Assembly: GCF_009727055.1 (NCBI RefSeq)
Contig: NC_052357.1
Coordinates: 82,295,945 to 82,359,944, forward strand
DNA: 64,000 nt
Direction: 5' to 3'
DNA from: Benincasa hispida
Taxonomy: Eukaryota; Streptophyta; Magnoliopsida; Cucurbitales; Cucurbitaceae
In this document: piece after piece, positions 35,101 to 45,033 of the stretch
How the letters are laid out: every line of letters starts with the position of its first letter
How positions within the stretch are numbered: position 1 is the stretch's first letter
The notes under the pieces: generated by a model
The model's database searches: none
What the model was told of the DNA's origin: nothing
What the model saw: the letters and a program-made list of their open reading frames with translations, nothing else
Program-made: the position numbers and the translations under genes

Positions 35101-35986
35101 AGTTTTGAAATCGATAGTGTTTTTCCTTATCATGTGAATCTTAGTTCAAAAGGATTTCGATCTTTAATCTATAGGTAATATTGAGTAAGTTTTCATGTTA
35201 AATATGGTTATTTATGCAATAAGTTCTTTTTCTTAATCCCTTTTGTTTTCTAAAAAATAGTGGAGATCATGATTTGTCGATATCGCATTTGGACACTCAA
35301 GCGTGGATCAAAGCTTTAAATTACTCTATTGTTGATGATTGGAAACCATGGTTCATCTTGGATCAAGTAGCCGGGTATTTATTATTATTTTTTTGTATTA
35401 TGTAATTAATTATGATATCTTTATCTACTAGTTTATTAACAATTTTACTTTTGAACAGATATACCAGATACTATGCAAATAAGATGACATTTGCAACTAT
35501 AAAAGTAAGAAAAACGAAGGAGGTGAAATAGTTTAGTTGGGTTTGGTTTTACCTTTGGTTTCTTATTTTTGATTTTTGATAATTGTGTTTGTTTCTCACA
35601 ATTTTTTACTATGATTTTTGCATTTCCTATTTAAACATTTGAATTCTTAGTCTATTTTTCTTTTAAAAAATAATTTTTAAAATTTTGACTTTTGATTGTG
35701 AAAAAAATAAAAGATACATAGAAATGAAAAATAAATGGAAGCAATATTTATAGTCTCAATTTTAAAAAGAAAAAAGAAAAAAGAAAAAACTAATCTATTA
35801 CCAAAGAAAAAACTAATCTATTACCAAACAACACCTTTATTATTATTATTATTACTATTATTATTATTTTTACAAATTATTTATATATATTAATCAAATT
35901 TGTAGGGTGGAGGACACACAGCTGAATATACACGAAAAGAATGCAGCATAATGTTTAGTAGATGGATATCGGGAGAACCCTTGTGA
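32149..35986 (+). CDS. Serine carboxypeptidase-like protein (SCPL, acyltransferase-type clade)
   Basis: There are 14 exons with GT-AG introns: 32149-32297, 32402-32547, 33157-33233, 33347-33469, 33594-33696, 33779-33813, 33910-34011, 34105-34191, 34671-34823, 34901-34972, 35056-35174, 35261-35374, 35459-35504, 35906-35986. They total 1407 nt in frame, 468 residues, normal for the family. Residues 1-26 form a secretory signal ([15 protein letters not shown]), then [29 protein letters not shown] (81-89) is the oxyanion region, Ser184 in GGDSYAG the nucleophile, SGDHD (389-393) the acidic member and GGGHT (His446) the base. GDSY rather than GESY is typical of clade IA enzymes that use glucose esters as acyl donors, usually in the vacuole; the substrate is unknown. 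Exon 4's acceptor is the least certain. The ATG matches that of gene 2. Confidence 0.93.
34247..34612 (+). mobile_element. LTR-like insertion in SCPL intron 8
   Basis: The block TGTTGGCGCTTC...TTTCGTAACA is more GC-rich than the rest of the intron and has short inverted ends (TGTT/AACA). It carries a TATA box (TATATAAA, 34433-34440) followed by typical LTR leader text. No internal coding region and no clear target repeat were seen, so it could be a solo LTR or a small TRIM-type element. Splice sites of exons 8 and 9 remain intact on both sides. Confidence 0.5.
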
Positions 35987-36272
35987 GATAAATTCATTTA
36001 TTTTTTGTTTTTTTTGCTTTCCCATATGTTTTTGGGGGAGGAAATCCAATTGATGGTTAGGTTGACATAGTCCAAATCAAACAATGTTTTAAATCTACTA
36101 GACTTGGAGCTATACTTTTTAATGGTAAAACCGACCCAATGATTTGATGATCTGAGGTGTTCATATTGCTCAAGTTATATATGGACAATTTGACCTTTCA
36201 AACGCTGATTTCATTCATTTTTATTTAGCTATTATTATCATTGTTGGTGTTTTGAAGAGAGTGAAATTTGAT
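35987..36272. other. 3' flank of SCPL gene 1
   Basis: T-rich non-coding DNA after the stop codon, probably holding the 3' untranslated region. No clear polyadenylation signal stands out. Confidence 0.4.
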
Positions 36273-36744
36273 TGTATTGGGATTGGTGTCTTAAATCTAG
36301 TGTATCTCGTGATTTATAATTATGTTAATATAAATTATTCATCTAATAACATCAGGTACTGTATTTGACGATTAGATTGCATTAATTCAATCTAATAAAC
36401 TAAGATTGAAGGTTATTTTATAAAACTTAAACATATATGTGGAGACATGTAAGTGGATCATACTTATTTAGGTAATAATAAATGATATGTAGTAGATAGA
36501 TAAGGCTGGGTACTTTATCCTGGTAACACTACGAATACGGCCTGTTTAGATGTTATAATTGTTGTAAGTGCTACAAATGATCTGATCCTGATCGTTCATG
36601 TGAAGATGTGTGAATAAGGTGTTCTACACAAGGAGTTTGTATAAGACCGGACTACGAAATGAATATTCTCTCTATATAATATCGTTATTAGAAGAGATTT
36701 ACATTTTACTAAGATGACCATAAGAGACTTGACCTTAATCTTGA
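36273..36744 (+). repeat. Truncated copia LTR
   Basis: It starts TGTATTGGGATTGGTGTC and matches the 5' part of the LTR at 47560 in order ('gtggagacatgtaagtggatca', 'gctacaaatgatctgatcc', 'aaggagtttgtataagaccg'). It stops abruptly at 36744, where a different element begins. Confidence 0.7.
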
Positions 36745-37704
36745 GGGGGTGTTTAGCTCACCAACATGAGTTAAGTTGAGTTGGTATAATATGTCAAATC
36801 ATTATTTGGTCCACCAACTTTAAATATTGGTGAAGTTGAGTTGGTGTATTTTACCAACTCATCCTAACTCTCCATTCTTCTCATGTTTTCAATGGCTCCA
36901 CCCATCGATCACTATTACACTCCGAGAGCTCACTCCAGGTTTTGGCAACCATATTTGATGATAACTCCGATGACTAACTTCAGGCTCCAACAACTGCTCT
37001 GATGATAACTTCGACGACCAACTCTGGACTCCGACAACCACCTTTGATGACAATTTCGAAGACGAAATTCGGACTCTGACAACCACCTCCAATGACAGCT
37101 TCAGTGACCAACTCGGAGCTCCAACAACCTTCGTGTGACCAACTTCGACAACCAATTCTAGCCTCCGAAACCACCTCTGGTGACCCAACTCCGACGACCA
37201 CCTTCCTGCTACCAACTCCGATGACCAATTCAATCCGACAACAAACTCCAATGACCAACTCTGATAACTACATTCGTAGGCTCAAACAACCACTTCAGAC
37301 TACAAATTTCGATGAAAATCACCTTCGTGATCACTTTTGAGCGAACAACTCCATCAACCAACTCGAGGCTTCGAAAACCATCTTTGTCGACGCTTCGACA
37401 ACCAACTCTAATACCACCTTCATGTGACTAACTTTGGTCTCCGACAGTCACCTTTGACTACGATTTCCAGCGAAAATCATCTTTGATGATCAACGTTGAC
37501 AACCACTTTTACCCGACCAATTCCGGGATTCAAAAACCACCTCCAATGACAAACTTCGACAACCAACTCCAATACACCTTTATATGACCAATTTCAGGCT
37601 TTAACAACCACCTCCTACTACAAACTCCAGCAAAAATCATCTTCGATAATCAATTTTTTGACAACCACTTTCAACTACTATAAGACTGATGATTGTTAAA
37701 GTAT
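36745..37704. repeat. Terminal-repeat-like start plus 45-bp degenerate minisatellite
   Basis: The start GGGGTGTTTAGCTCACCAAC resembles a Harbinger-type MITE end, with inner inverted text ('gagttggtataatatg', 'accaactcatcc'). From about 36900 to 37690 a diverged tandem array follows with unit text 'ggactccgacaaccacc' and 'gatgacaacttcgac', period near 45 bp and roughly 17 copies. Translations of the array (for example minus strand 36889-37258) are low-complexity and not taken as genes. A CACTA terminus cuts in at 37705, and no matching right end of this element was found. Confidence 0.6.
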
Positions 37705-38155
37705 CACTAGAAGAAACTTGGGCTTTAATGTCGGTTGGCAAACGACATTAAAGATAGTATTATTAAAGCCCTTTAATGTCGGTTGCCTTTAATGTCGGTT
37801 TTAATAACACCAATAACACAGCCTTCAATGTTGGTTGCAACCGACATTAAAGCCTTTTTTGTTTTTTGGATTCTTAACCGACATTGAAGCCCGAATCTGT
37901 CTGTTTTATCAATTATTGTCCGTTTTTTAAAGTTCCCTTGCCAAATCCATTTTTTCGGTAAAAAAGTATAACATGACACATCATCATCGAACACTGTGGA
38001 TATGACATTATTCGTGTATGGATTGTAAATCTATTATATTTAATCCACAAATTCTGCTATAGAATTATAATTTAAAAGGCATACAATAATTCAAGCGTTG
38101 AAAACATAAATTACAAGTAATACAAAGATTATGATTTTACGAGGGCAACAGAATC
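37705..38155. mobile_element. CACTA transposon, left terminal region (inverted copy of 1707-2188)
   Basis: It begins CACTAGAAGAAAC at 37705 with subterminal TGTCGGTTGC arrays to about 37890. It then matches the reverse complement of 1707-2188 through to 'agggcaacagaatctt' (38155). The copies differ by scattered single bases and one indel of about 18 bp (near 37910). The adjacent 3 bases are TAT (37702-37704), unlike ACG at the other copy. The opposite end of this element was not recognised in the window. Confidence 0.82.
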
Positions 38156-39360
38156 TTCCGTAAGGGCAACACAATTTTATTTGTCTACAAATTTGGGAGG
38201 GTTTGAGAGATTAAGAGATGTAATATACGCTGTTAAGATGGACTTCATTATCAGGATTCTTCATCTTCAACTCATCCAGCAACTACAGAAGAATTGGAAA
38301 GATTTAGAATTTAACTTCAACTTAATAAGTAATGTGCTTGAGATTAAGAATTTAACCTCAGGCAGACTCTGATCCAAGGAGAAAAATTAATATTATAACC
38401 ATAGCCACATTTATATAATCATATGAAAGGCCAAATGTTAATGAAAATTTAATCTATCACGTACATTGAAACGTACTATAATGTGATCAGAATACAGAAA
38501 ACAGAAATGCCAACTCATATGTAACAGTAACACAATCAAGATAACCAGCTTCTGTCATATTGCAAAAGTAATCTCCATTCAACAGAATGAATGCATAATC
38601 TGATTATATGAAACAGATTTAGCCAAATAAATATACCTTATCTGGTGTCATGCCAAGCTCTCTCTTGAATGTCACACACTTGATTGTACGGGGATACTAG
38701 GCATAAAACTAACCTACAAGAACATAAGGACCAGTTTTTAGTATGAAATCCAAAGCAACAGAAGTTTCTAGATCAATATTAAACCGCATACCTTGAAACA
38801 GGAGGACAATAATGGTGTCGAAGACTATCAATTTCCCAAAGTGAACTTCCTATACCAATAATTCTTGTTAACAAGGATCAATCACCAAATATTAAACCAC
38901 CACACAATAAACATAAAGCGGCCACAAGTAGGATTAAATCAAAAAGGCATGATTCAAATTGAGCACACATGGACTATTGTGGAACAAACAACCACGACAC
39001 GTAGCTAACTGTATTTTCAGCCATGAAATTTGACAAGACTTATGAATTAAAACATCTTGTGTAAACCATTGGAAAGTAAGTCAAGAAAGCAATTTTGACA
39101 AGTGATAGTGATATTAATAGTTAACCACAGGAATACTAATTAATCCACATGTCCTTGTCCCTTTCCCTCCAATAGAGAAAAAATCCAATTGGAAGGCACA
39201 GAATAAATTATCAAATGCATGATGATAAGAATATAATCAAAGAAATTAAAGGAAAAAAACCACCAATTTTCAAAGTCAAAAGGAAAAAAGGAAAAAAAAA
39301 AAAAAAAGAAAAAGACAACACTTACTCAAGGCGCTAGATTTAATAGGATTAGTTTCCTCT
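38156..39360. other. Unassigned region, possibly CACTA interior
   Basis: No gene is recognised. 'gtaagggcaac' at 38161 partly repeats the CACTA-border text. An A-rich tract occupies 39285-39320. It may be interior of the CACTA element at 37705 or flanking DNA. Confidence 0.4.
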
Positions 39361-41385
39361 AGGGTTGGCAACGGGGCCGGGGCAAGCGAGAGAGGACTTT
39401 ATGTGCGAGAGTGAAAGTGAGGTATGAGCGAGAGTAGCAGAGAATGGAGGTATGAGCGAGAGCGAGAGCGAGAGTGATAGCGGGAGGCGGAGCGAGAGCG
39501 AGAGCGAGAACGATTAAAAACAGTGCTACCTTCATATCATAACCAATATATTATGATTTCTTTCTTCCGAGGGAGCATTAGCTCGACATCAGATTTGATT
39601 CTCCGAAGTAGAAATGGTCTCAGTATTCCATGCAGTTTTGCTATCATTTGCAGGATTGGAATATCTGAATATGGCACACTTATGTAACAAATGGTGCTAG
39701 AAAAAATGTCAAAAGAATTACCAACCTGGGCCTTTCTGTTCTCTTGTGTTTCTTTTTTTTCTTCAGCTTGACACTTTCCAAGAGACGAATGAACAACAAC
39801 GAATCAAAACATCAATAAATTCTTTCTCCAAATCTCTAATGCTCTAGTATTCCTCTCTTTCCCCTAAAGAAGTACAGCATGAATGACGAAACAAAAATGT
39901 AATCGCATTACCAAAACTCTTAGAACTTTGTGGTTTTTTTAGGCTTGGTTTTATATTCAGAAAACAACTAAATGTAGGCCAAAGTAGCCATGTACCTCAA
40001 AAAAAAAAGATTCAAAATTCTTCATATTACCTCAGAAACAGATTCAAATCTTCATTACGGCTTGTGACAATCCCCCCTGCAAAAAAAGAAATTCAAAGCC
40101 TAGATTAAAATTTTGGGAAACCGCCGGGAAAAAAAACTAAAAGGGGACATGAAATTGCAGATTGGAATACCTCAGAAAAGATTCAAATCCTTCATATCTC
40201 TAGCCGATCTCTCTTTTTTCTTCTTCAACATTAATTTTCAACTCATCGGTTGAATCTTCCTCAAAGCATCGATTAATGATATCGGCTGCTTGTTTTATCA
40301 ATGGCATCAGGATACGGAAAGAGCAAAATTCAGATTTCAATCGGACTACACATGGACCCGCATTGCCAACCTATGCCTTACAGGTTCTGCCAATTCCGTT
40401 GGGTTCCACATATTCTTATTTCTCTACCTCAGAAATAGATTCATCGATAGGTGTTTGAGGGAGTGATGATCAAGAGATGGCTTTTTTGGCAATTTTTGGT
40501 TGTCCATTTTGATAGCATTCGGGTTTCAGTTCTCTTTGTCGGTCTATGAAAGGTTTGTCTAGAATCTGAGAGAGAAAGAAGAGAGAAATAAAATGTAAGC
40601 TAATATCATTATAAAAAATATGAAGGTTTGCCAACCTAAATGCCTTCTAAATTTTGACTTACATTATAAAAATATCACAGATCGCATTACATTTCCTTAA
40701 ATTCCTGTCCAATATCTCGCTCTCCTCCAACTTTCTTGTCATTTGGCTCTCGGCAGTGTCGCTCTGTCCATGTTTCTCGCTAAGTATCTCCGCTTTTTTC
40801 AGCCTCTCGCTCATTTAGCTCTCGGCTATTGTCGCTCCTCTCCGTGTATTCTCGCTAAGGATCCGCTTTCTCCAGCTTTCTTTCGCTAGCTTGGATCTTC
40901 GGCAGTGTCGCTCTCTTTCCCATTTTCTTGCTCAGCAGTCTCGCTTACTCTCCCCTAAATTCTCTCTCGCTCAGTCAGTCTTGCTCTTTCCCATTATCTC
41001 GCTCAGCCAGTCTCACTCCTCTCCATTCCTCTTGCTCAACCAGTCTCGCTCTCTCCCATTTTCTCGCTCAACCCATTTCGCTCTCTCCCATTTTCTTGCT
41101 CAACCAATCTCGCTCTCTCCCATTTTCTCGCTCAACCCATTTCGCTCTCTCCCATTTTCTTGCTCAACCAATCTCGCTTAGCCAGTCTCACTATCTCCCA
41201 TTCTCTCGCTCAACCAGTCTCACTCTCTCCCATTCTCTCGCTCAACTAGTCTCACTCTCTCCCATTCTCTCGCTTAGCCAGTCTCGCTCTCTCCCATTCT
41301 CTTGCTCAAATCTCACTCTCGCTCTAATCTCGCTCTCCCCATTCTCTCCAACTTCCTCCAATCTCGCTAGTGGTCACCCTTACTG
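39361..41385. repeat. Foldback-like unit with complementary purine and pyrimidine blocks
   Basis: The left block 39375-39512 is purine-rich (repeats of 'gcgagagcgagag'). The right block 40710-41365 is pyrimidine-rich ('ctcgctctctccc'). The two are complementary over long stretches. The left edge (tagggttggcaac) and the right edge, reversed (taagggtgaccac), are similar and hAT-like. The 1.2 kb between them has no recognised gene but repeats 'cctcaga.a.agattcaaatc' at 40030, 40171 and 40427. No target repeat was found, so element status is tentative. Confidence 0.45.
40915..41335. repeat. 32-bp pyrimidine-rich tandem repeat, about 13 units
   Basis: The unit is near 'cgctctctcccattctctcg' plus 'ctcaaccagtct'. 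Neighbouring units are 85-100% alike by eye, and alternating units share variants (acccattt/accaatct), so pairs of units were probably amplified together. The Ser/Leu-rich translations across it are artefacts of the repeat. Confidence 0.85.
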
Positions 41386-42299
41386 CTTGCGACACGTGGA
41401 TTCCACTTTTCTTTTTAATTTTTAACTTACCCCGTACACTGATAATAAATTTTCACCTCCAAATCTCCCAATGAACAGTCTTCGTACAAAAGGTATCCAA
41501 ATTCTTCCCACCTTCAAATTATTAATTTCAACCTCCTAAGCCTTCCAATGAACAGTTTCCAAACGAAAAGTTATCTAATTTCCTTTGTCCCCCGAATTCG
41601 CTAGCTTCTAACTCCCTTATTAATCTTCCCCGATTTTGCTTACTTATTCATAGCTATATATTCTATTGTTGGATAATTATTAATAAATTTCTTAATTTAT
41701 CAAATTTTCCCCTAAATTCCACCCAACTTCCTCTTACTTTAATTTATATTTTTCATTATTTTTAGTATTTTATTTTTCCCTTCTAATTAGGGTTAGGATT
41801 TTACATTTAGAAAGTGATAACTTATGTTTATATTCAATTACCACTCATTGGGTATTAGCTCATGCTTTCGATGTTTTATGTTTCCCCCCAGGTAGCGTTA
41901 AAGTTCCGGAAACACACTGAGCTGTTTACTGCCACACGACAAGAGTCTCCTGCTACATTGTAGGCCTTGCACTGATGTAAATAGATTGCATATCACGAAC
42001 CTTACGTGTCATGGTTTTGGAACTATGGGACAAGAGGAGTTGTTTTGTTGTGTAATGTCTGAAAGTGTTTCCGTTGTGTCTAAACTTTATTCATGGTTTG
42101 TATATAACAGGAGATAGAAAGTTTATGAAACTTGTTTGTGGATATCTTAATATGGAATATGCTGAATGGAAATTAAATGTACTAAAGGATTGTTGTGTAA
42201 CTGTTCAGATTTAAGTACAAGTTAAGTTGGTTAGTAAGATGCTAAATGTCATCGGGGGAGGTGATGTTTGGCATCTTCACACCTCTTTCTAGGTTAAGT
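41386..42299. other. Non-coding region with possible gypsy LTR trace
   Basis: AT-rich DNA to about 41830. Then comes text such as 'ggtattagctcatgctttcg' and 'tttcccccca ggtagcg', in the style of the gypsy LTR at 9030-9756. No boundaries are visible and no gene is recognised. Confidence 0.3.
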
Positions 42300-44231
42300 G
42301 GGTAATCTGGGAGGTGGTATGACATAAGGCTATCAACAATCGATGCATAGGGGATCCGTCTCATTTCCTCAACCTCTTGAGGTGCCTTAGGACACTATTC
42401 CTTAGAAAAAAAAAACCCAAGCTTGAAAGGGGGTATACCCCTCTTAGATTTTTGTATCGAAAACATGACAAGCATCTTGTCAATGTATGATGCTTGAGAC
42501 AATGGACAGTCATAATATGAGGTTGAGGAAATAGACAAGAGTATCTAGATAGACTTCAACATGGCAATAGGTGAGAAAGTCTCCCCATAATCGACTCCCT
42601 CAACTTGCGTATAACTCTGTGCCACATGTCTAACTTTGAAGGTTTGCACCTTTTCATCAACACCTCATTTTCTCTTGTAGATCCATTTGCAACCTATAGG
42701 TTTAAGCCCATCAAGTGGTCTACAAGATCCCAAACTGAATTGAGATACATAGACTCCATTTCAGGATTCATAACTTTGATCCATTTATCTTTGTCAACAT
42801 CCTCCATTGCCTTCTTGTAAGACACTGGATCCTCAACATCTCCATTAGCTACGATAGCTAAGGTTTCTGTTAAACTCATATAACGAACGTCAAGGCTTTC
42901 TCAACGCTTGAAGTGGTTGTGACCTATTAGATGAACCAATTTCAACAACTTTTGTTGAGGTGTTGGGCTCTTCAACAACTGTTGTTGAAGGTTTAGTAGT
43001 TTCACTGGAAAATTAATTCAACACGATCTTACCCTGGGGCTTATGCTCCCTTGTGTGGTCCTCTTCTAAGAAGGTAACGTTTGTCGACACAAAAACCTTA
43101 TTATCTTTAGGATCATAGAATTAACCACTTCTCATTTCTTTAGAGTAACTTACAAATAGGCACAATTTTGAACGAGGTTCCAATGTCTTAGGATTTGCTT
43201 CAACCACATGCACTAGGCAACCTCATATCCTAAAATGATGTAAACTACCTTTACGACTGTTCCATAATTCTAAAGGTGTTCCTGTAACATTATCAGAAGG
43301 AAAGTAGATCAAAATATAAGTTGCAGTTTGTACTGCATAACCCCAAAACGAGTCATGTAAGTAAGCATAACTCATCGTAGAACGAACCATGTCTAATAGG
43401 ATTCAATTTCTCCTTTCTAATACACTATTCTGCTGAAATGTACCAAGTACTGAGAGTTGGGATACAATTCCATGCTCTATTAAATAGTCTTTGAATTTTA
43501 ATCCAAATACTCTCCACCTCGATTTGATCAAAATTTTTAATCGTTTTATTTAATACATTTTCAACCTCGTCTTGTACTCCTTGAACTTTTCAAGGGTTTC
43601 AGACTTATGTTGCATTAAATAAAGATACTCATACCTAGAATAATCATCAATAAAAGTGATGAAATATTCAAACCCTTTACTTACCTTAACATTCATCGGA
43701 CCACAGAGGTCTAAATGTACAAGTTCTAAGGGTTATTTGGTCTTCTGACCTTTTCCAATAAAAGATTTTTTAGTCATTTTTCCTTCAAAGCATGACTCAC
43801 ATACAAGTAAAGAATTTTTTTCTAACTTGCTTAGAAGTCCATTCTTGACCAGTCTCATTCCTATTGAGATTTATGTGTCCTAATGTTAGGTGCCAAAGAT
43901 GGACATTTTTCTTAGGAGATTTCTTGTCATTTATTTTGAGTTATCACAGTTTTAAAAAGTTCAGTATTAAGGAAAAATTTAGTTGCTAACGGTCTTAGCA
44001 CATATAGATTGTCTTCCAGCTTAGCAGAATAAATTTCTATATCATTCTTACAAATAAACACTTTATTTAAAGAAAAATGTACAAAATAATTTTTTTTAAT
44101 TTAAACGTTTTACAGAAATTAAGTTCTTCTTTAAATCAGGAACTATATATACATTGTCCAACAAAATATAACTTTACTGTAAAGTAAGCCGAAGTTCTCT
44201 CATGCATTGTTATCTCCACGGCCTCTAGTTG
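42300..44231 (-). pseudogene. Copia integrase, reverse transcriptase remnant and RNase H start
   Basis: On the minus strand, protease and integrase text (44231-42900) is full of stops but recognisable: zinc-binding segment (about 43870-43780), core (43750-43180), and LWG-type N-terminal transcriptase linker. The transcriptase start is clear at 42879-42690 (DVEDPVSYKKAMEDVDKDKWIKVM, NSVWDLVDH) and continues frame-broken to VEGVDYGETFS (about 42560). The next recognised text is QASYIDKMLVMF (about 42485-42450), which normally lies far downstream. The catalytic YVDD core is therefore deleted. RNase H-like text fades out at about 42300. Confidence 0.75.
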
Positions 44232-44475
44232 TCACCAGGAACTAATTCTCTGAAATGAAGAACAAACATGGTTAGTGGTACCTGAATCTAATATCCAAGT
44301 TGAATCATCAGTCTTCACTAAACCAGTCTCCGAAACAAGTAAATCACAATTACGTTGCTTGGCCTTCTTCATTTCTGCCAAGTATTTGGGACAACTTCTC
44401 TTCCAATGTCCCTCTAAATTGCAATGGAAACATATTCCCTGTTTAGCCTTGGCCTTCTTGCCCTTATATTCCCTG
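44232..44475 (-). pseudogene. Copia zinc knuckle and protease start
   Basis: Reading leftward: KGKKAKAKQGI, then a perfect CCHC knuckle (CFHCNLEGHWKRSC, about 44430-44392), a Lys/Ala-rich linker, and STWILDSGTTNHVCSSFQRI. The retropepsin triad Asp-Ser-Gly is intact here. The knuckle binds element RNA and the protease would process the polyprotein. It is joined to the gag at 44476-45033 by a single frameshift near 44480-44540. Confidence 0.88.
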
Positions 44476-45033
44476 TTAAGAAGGCATAGACTTAGTTCCC
44501 GAGGTCGAACCGCTAAAGAACTTCTTAGAAGATGAGGCAACATTTGTCTCTCCCTTATGTTCCTTGAATTTCATCAAGAACTGGAAAGTTTGTAACTCAT
44601 TGAGCAAGGTTGTCAAGTTGTAGTCGATCCTGTTCATAACAACATTGTTATGGAATTGCAGGAAACTTTTAGGTAAAGTTTCCAAGATGGAGCTAACCTG
44701 ATTGTTCTCATCAATGATAGACCAATTCATCTCCGCCACGTTAAAGTGGACCATCATGTTGAGATTATGTTCTGGAACAGATGTCCATTCTTGCATACGG
44801 GTATTGAAGATGAATTTAAGAGCGTTATGCCTAAGCTGAGCGGATGGTTGTCCGAACATTCTCCGCAGGGACTCCATTATCTCATGGATAGTGATCATGG
44901 CCTCATGCTTCTTGGCCAAGACTTCATAAAGGCTTGCCAAGATATAGGGTTGAGCCTTTTCATTCGCCCGTACCTGACGCTCGTATGCCTCAGAACGTTT
45001 CGAGCGACATTTGGAGTTGGGATTGGAGGACAT
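44476..45033 (-). pseudogene. Copia gag (UBN2-type)
   Basis: Starting MSSNPNSKCRSKRSEAYERQ at 45033, this 185-codon frame holds the Gag core: VRANEKAQPYILASLYEVL, EIMESLRRMFGQPS, a segment RHNALKFIFNTRMQEW absent from the copy at 2189-2687, MMVHFNVAEMNW, VSSILETLPKSFLQF and YNLTTLLNELQTFQ. The tail is Ser/Lys-rich. No stop interrupts it, so Gag itself could still be translated, although a frameshift separates it from protease and the pol is decayed. About 2.4 kb of leader separates it from its primer-binding site (47441). Confidence 0.88.

Noticed and set aside
36889..37258. Open frames of 92-120 codons on the minus strand
   Set aside because: They are low-complexity translations of the degenerate 45-bp array, with frame-dependent breaks and no homologue I recognise.
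37773..37994. 73-codon minus-strand frame with a close match near 1860-1960
   Set aside because: The match is explained by the duplicated CACTA terminal region, and the frame runs through transposase-binding repeats.
40928..41425. 165-codon Ser/Leu-rich open frame
   Set aside because: It is a translation of the 32-bp pyrimidine repeat, and all frames there stay open for the same reason.
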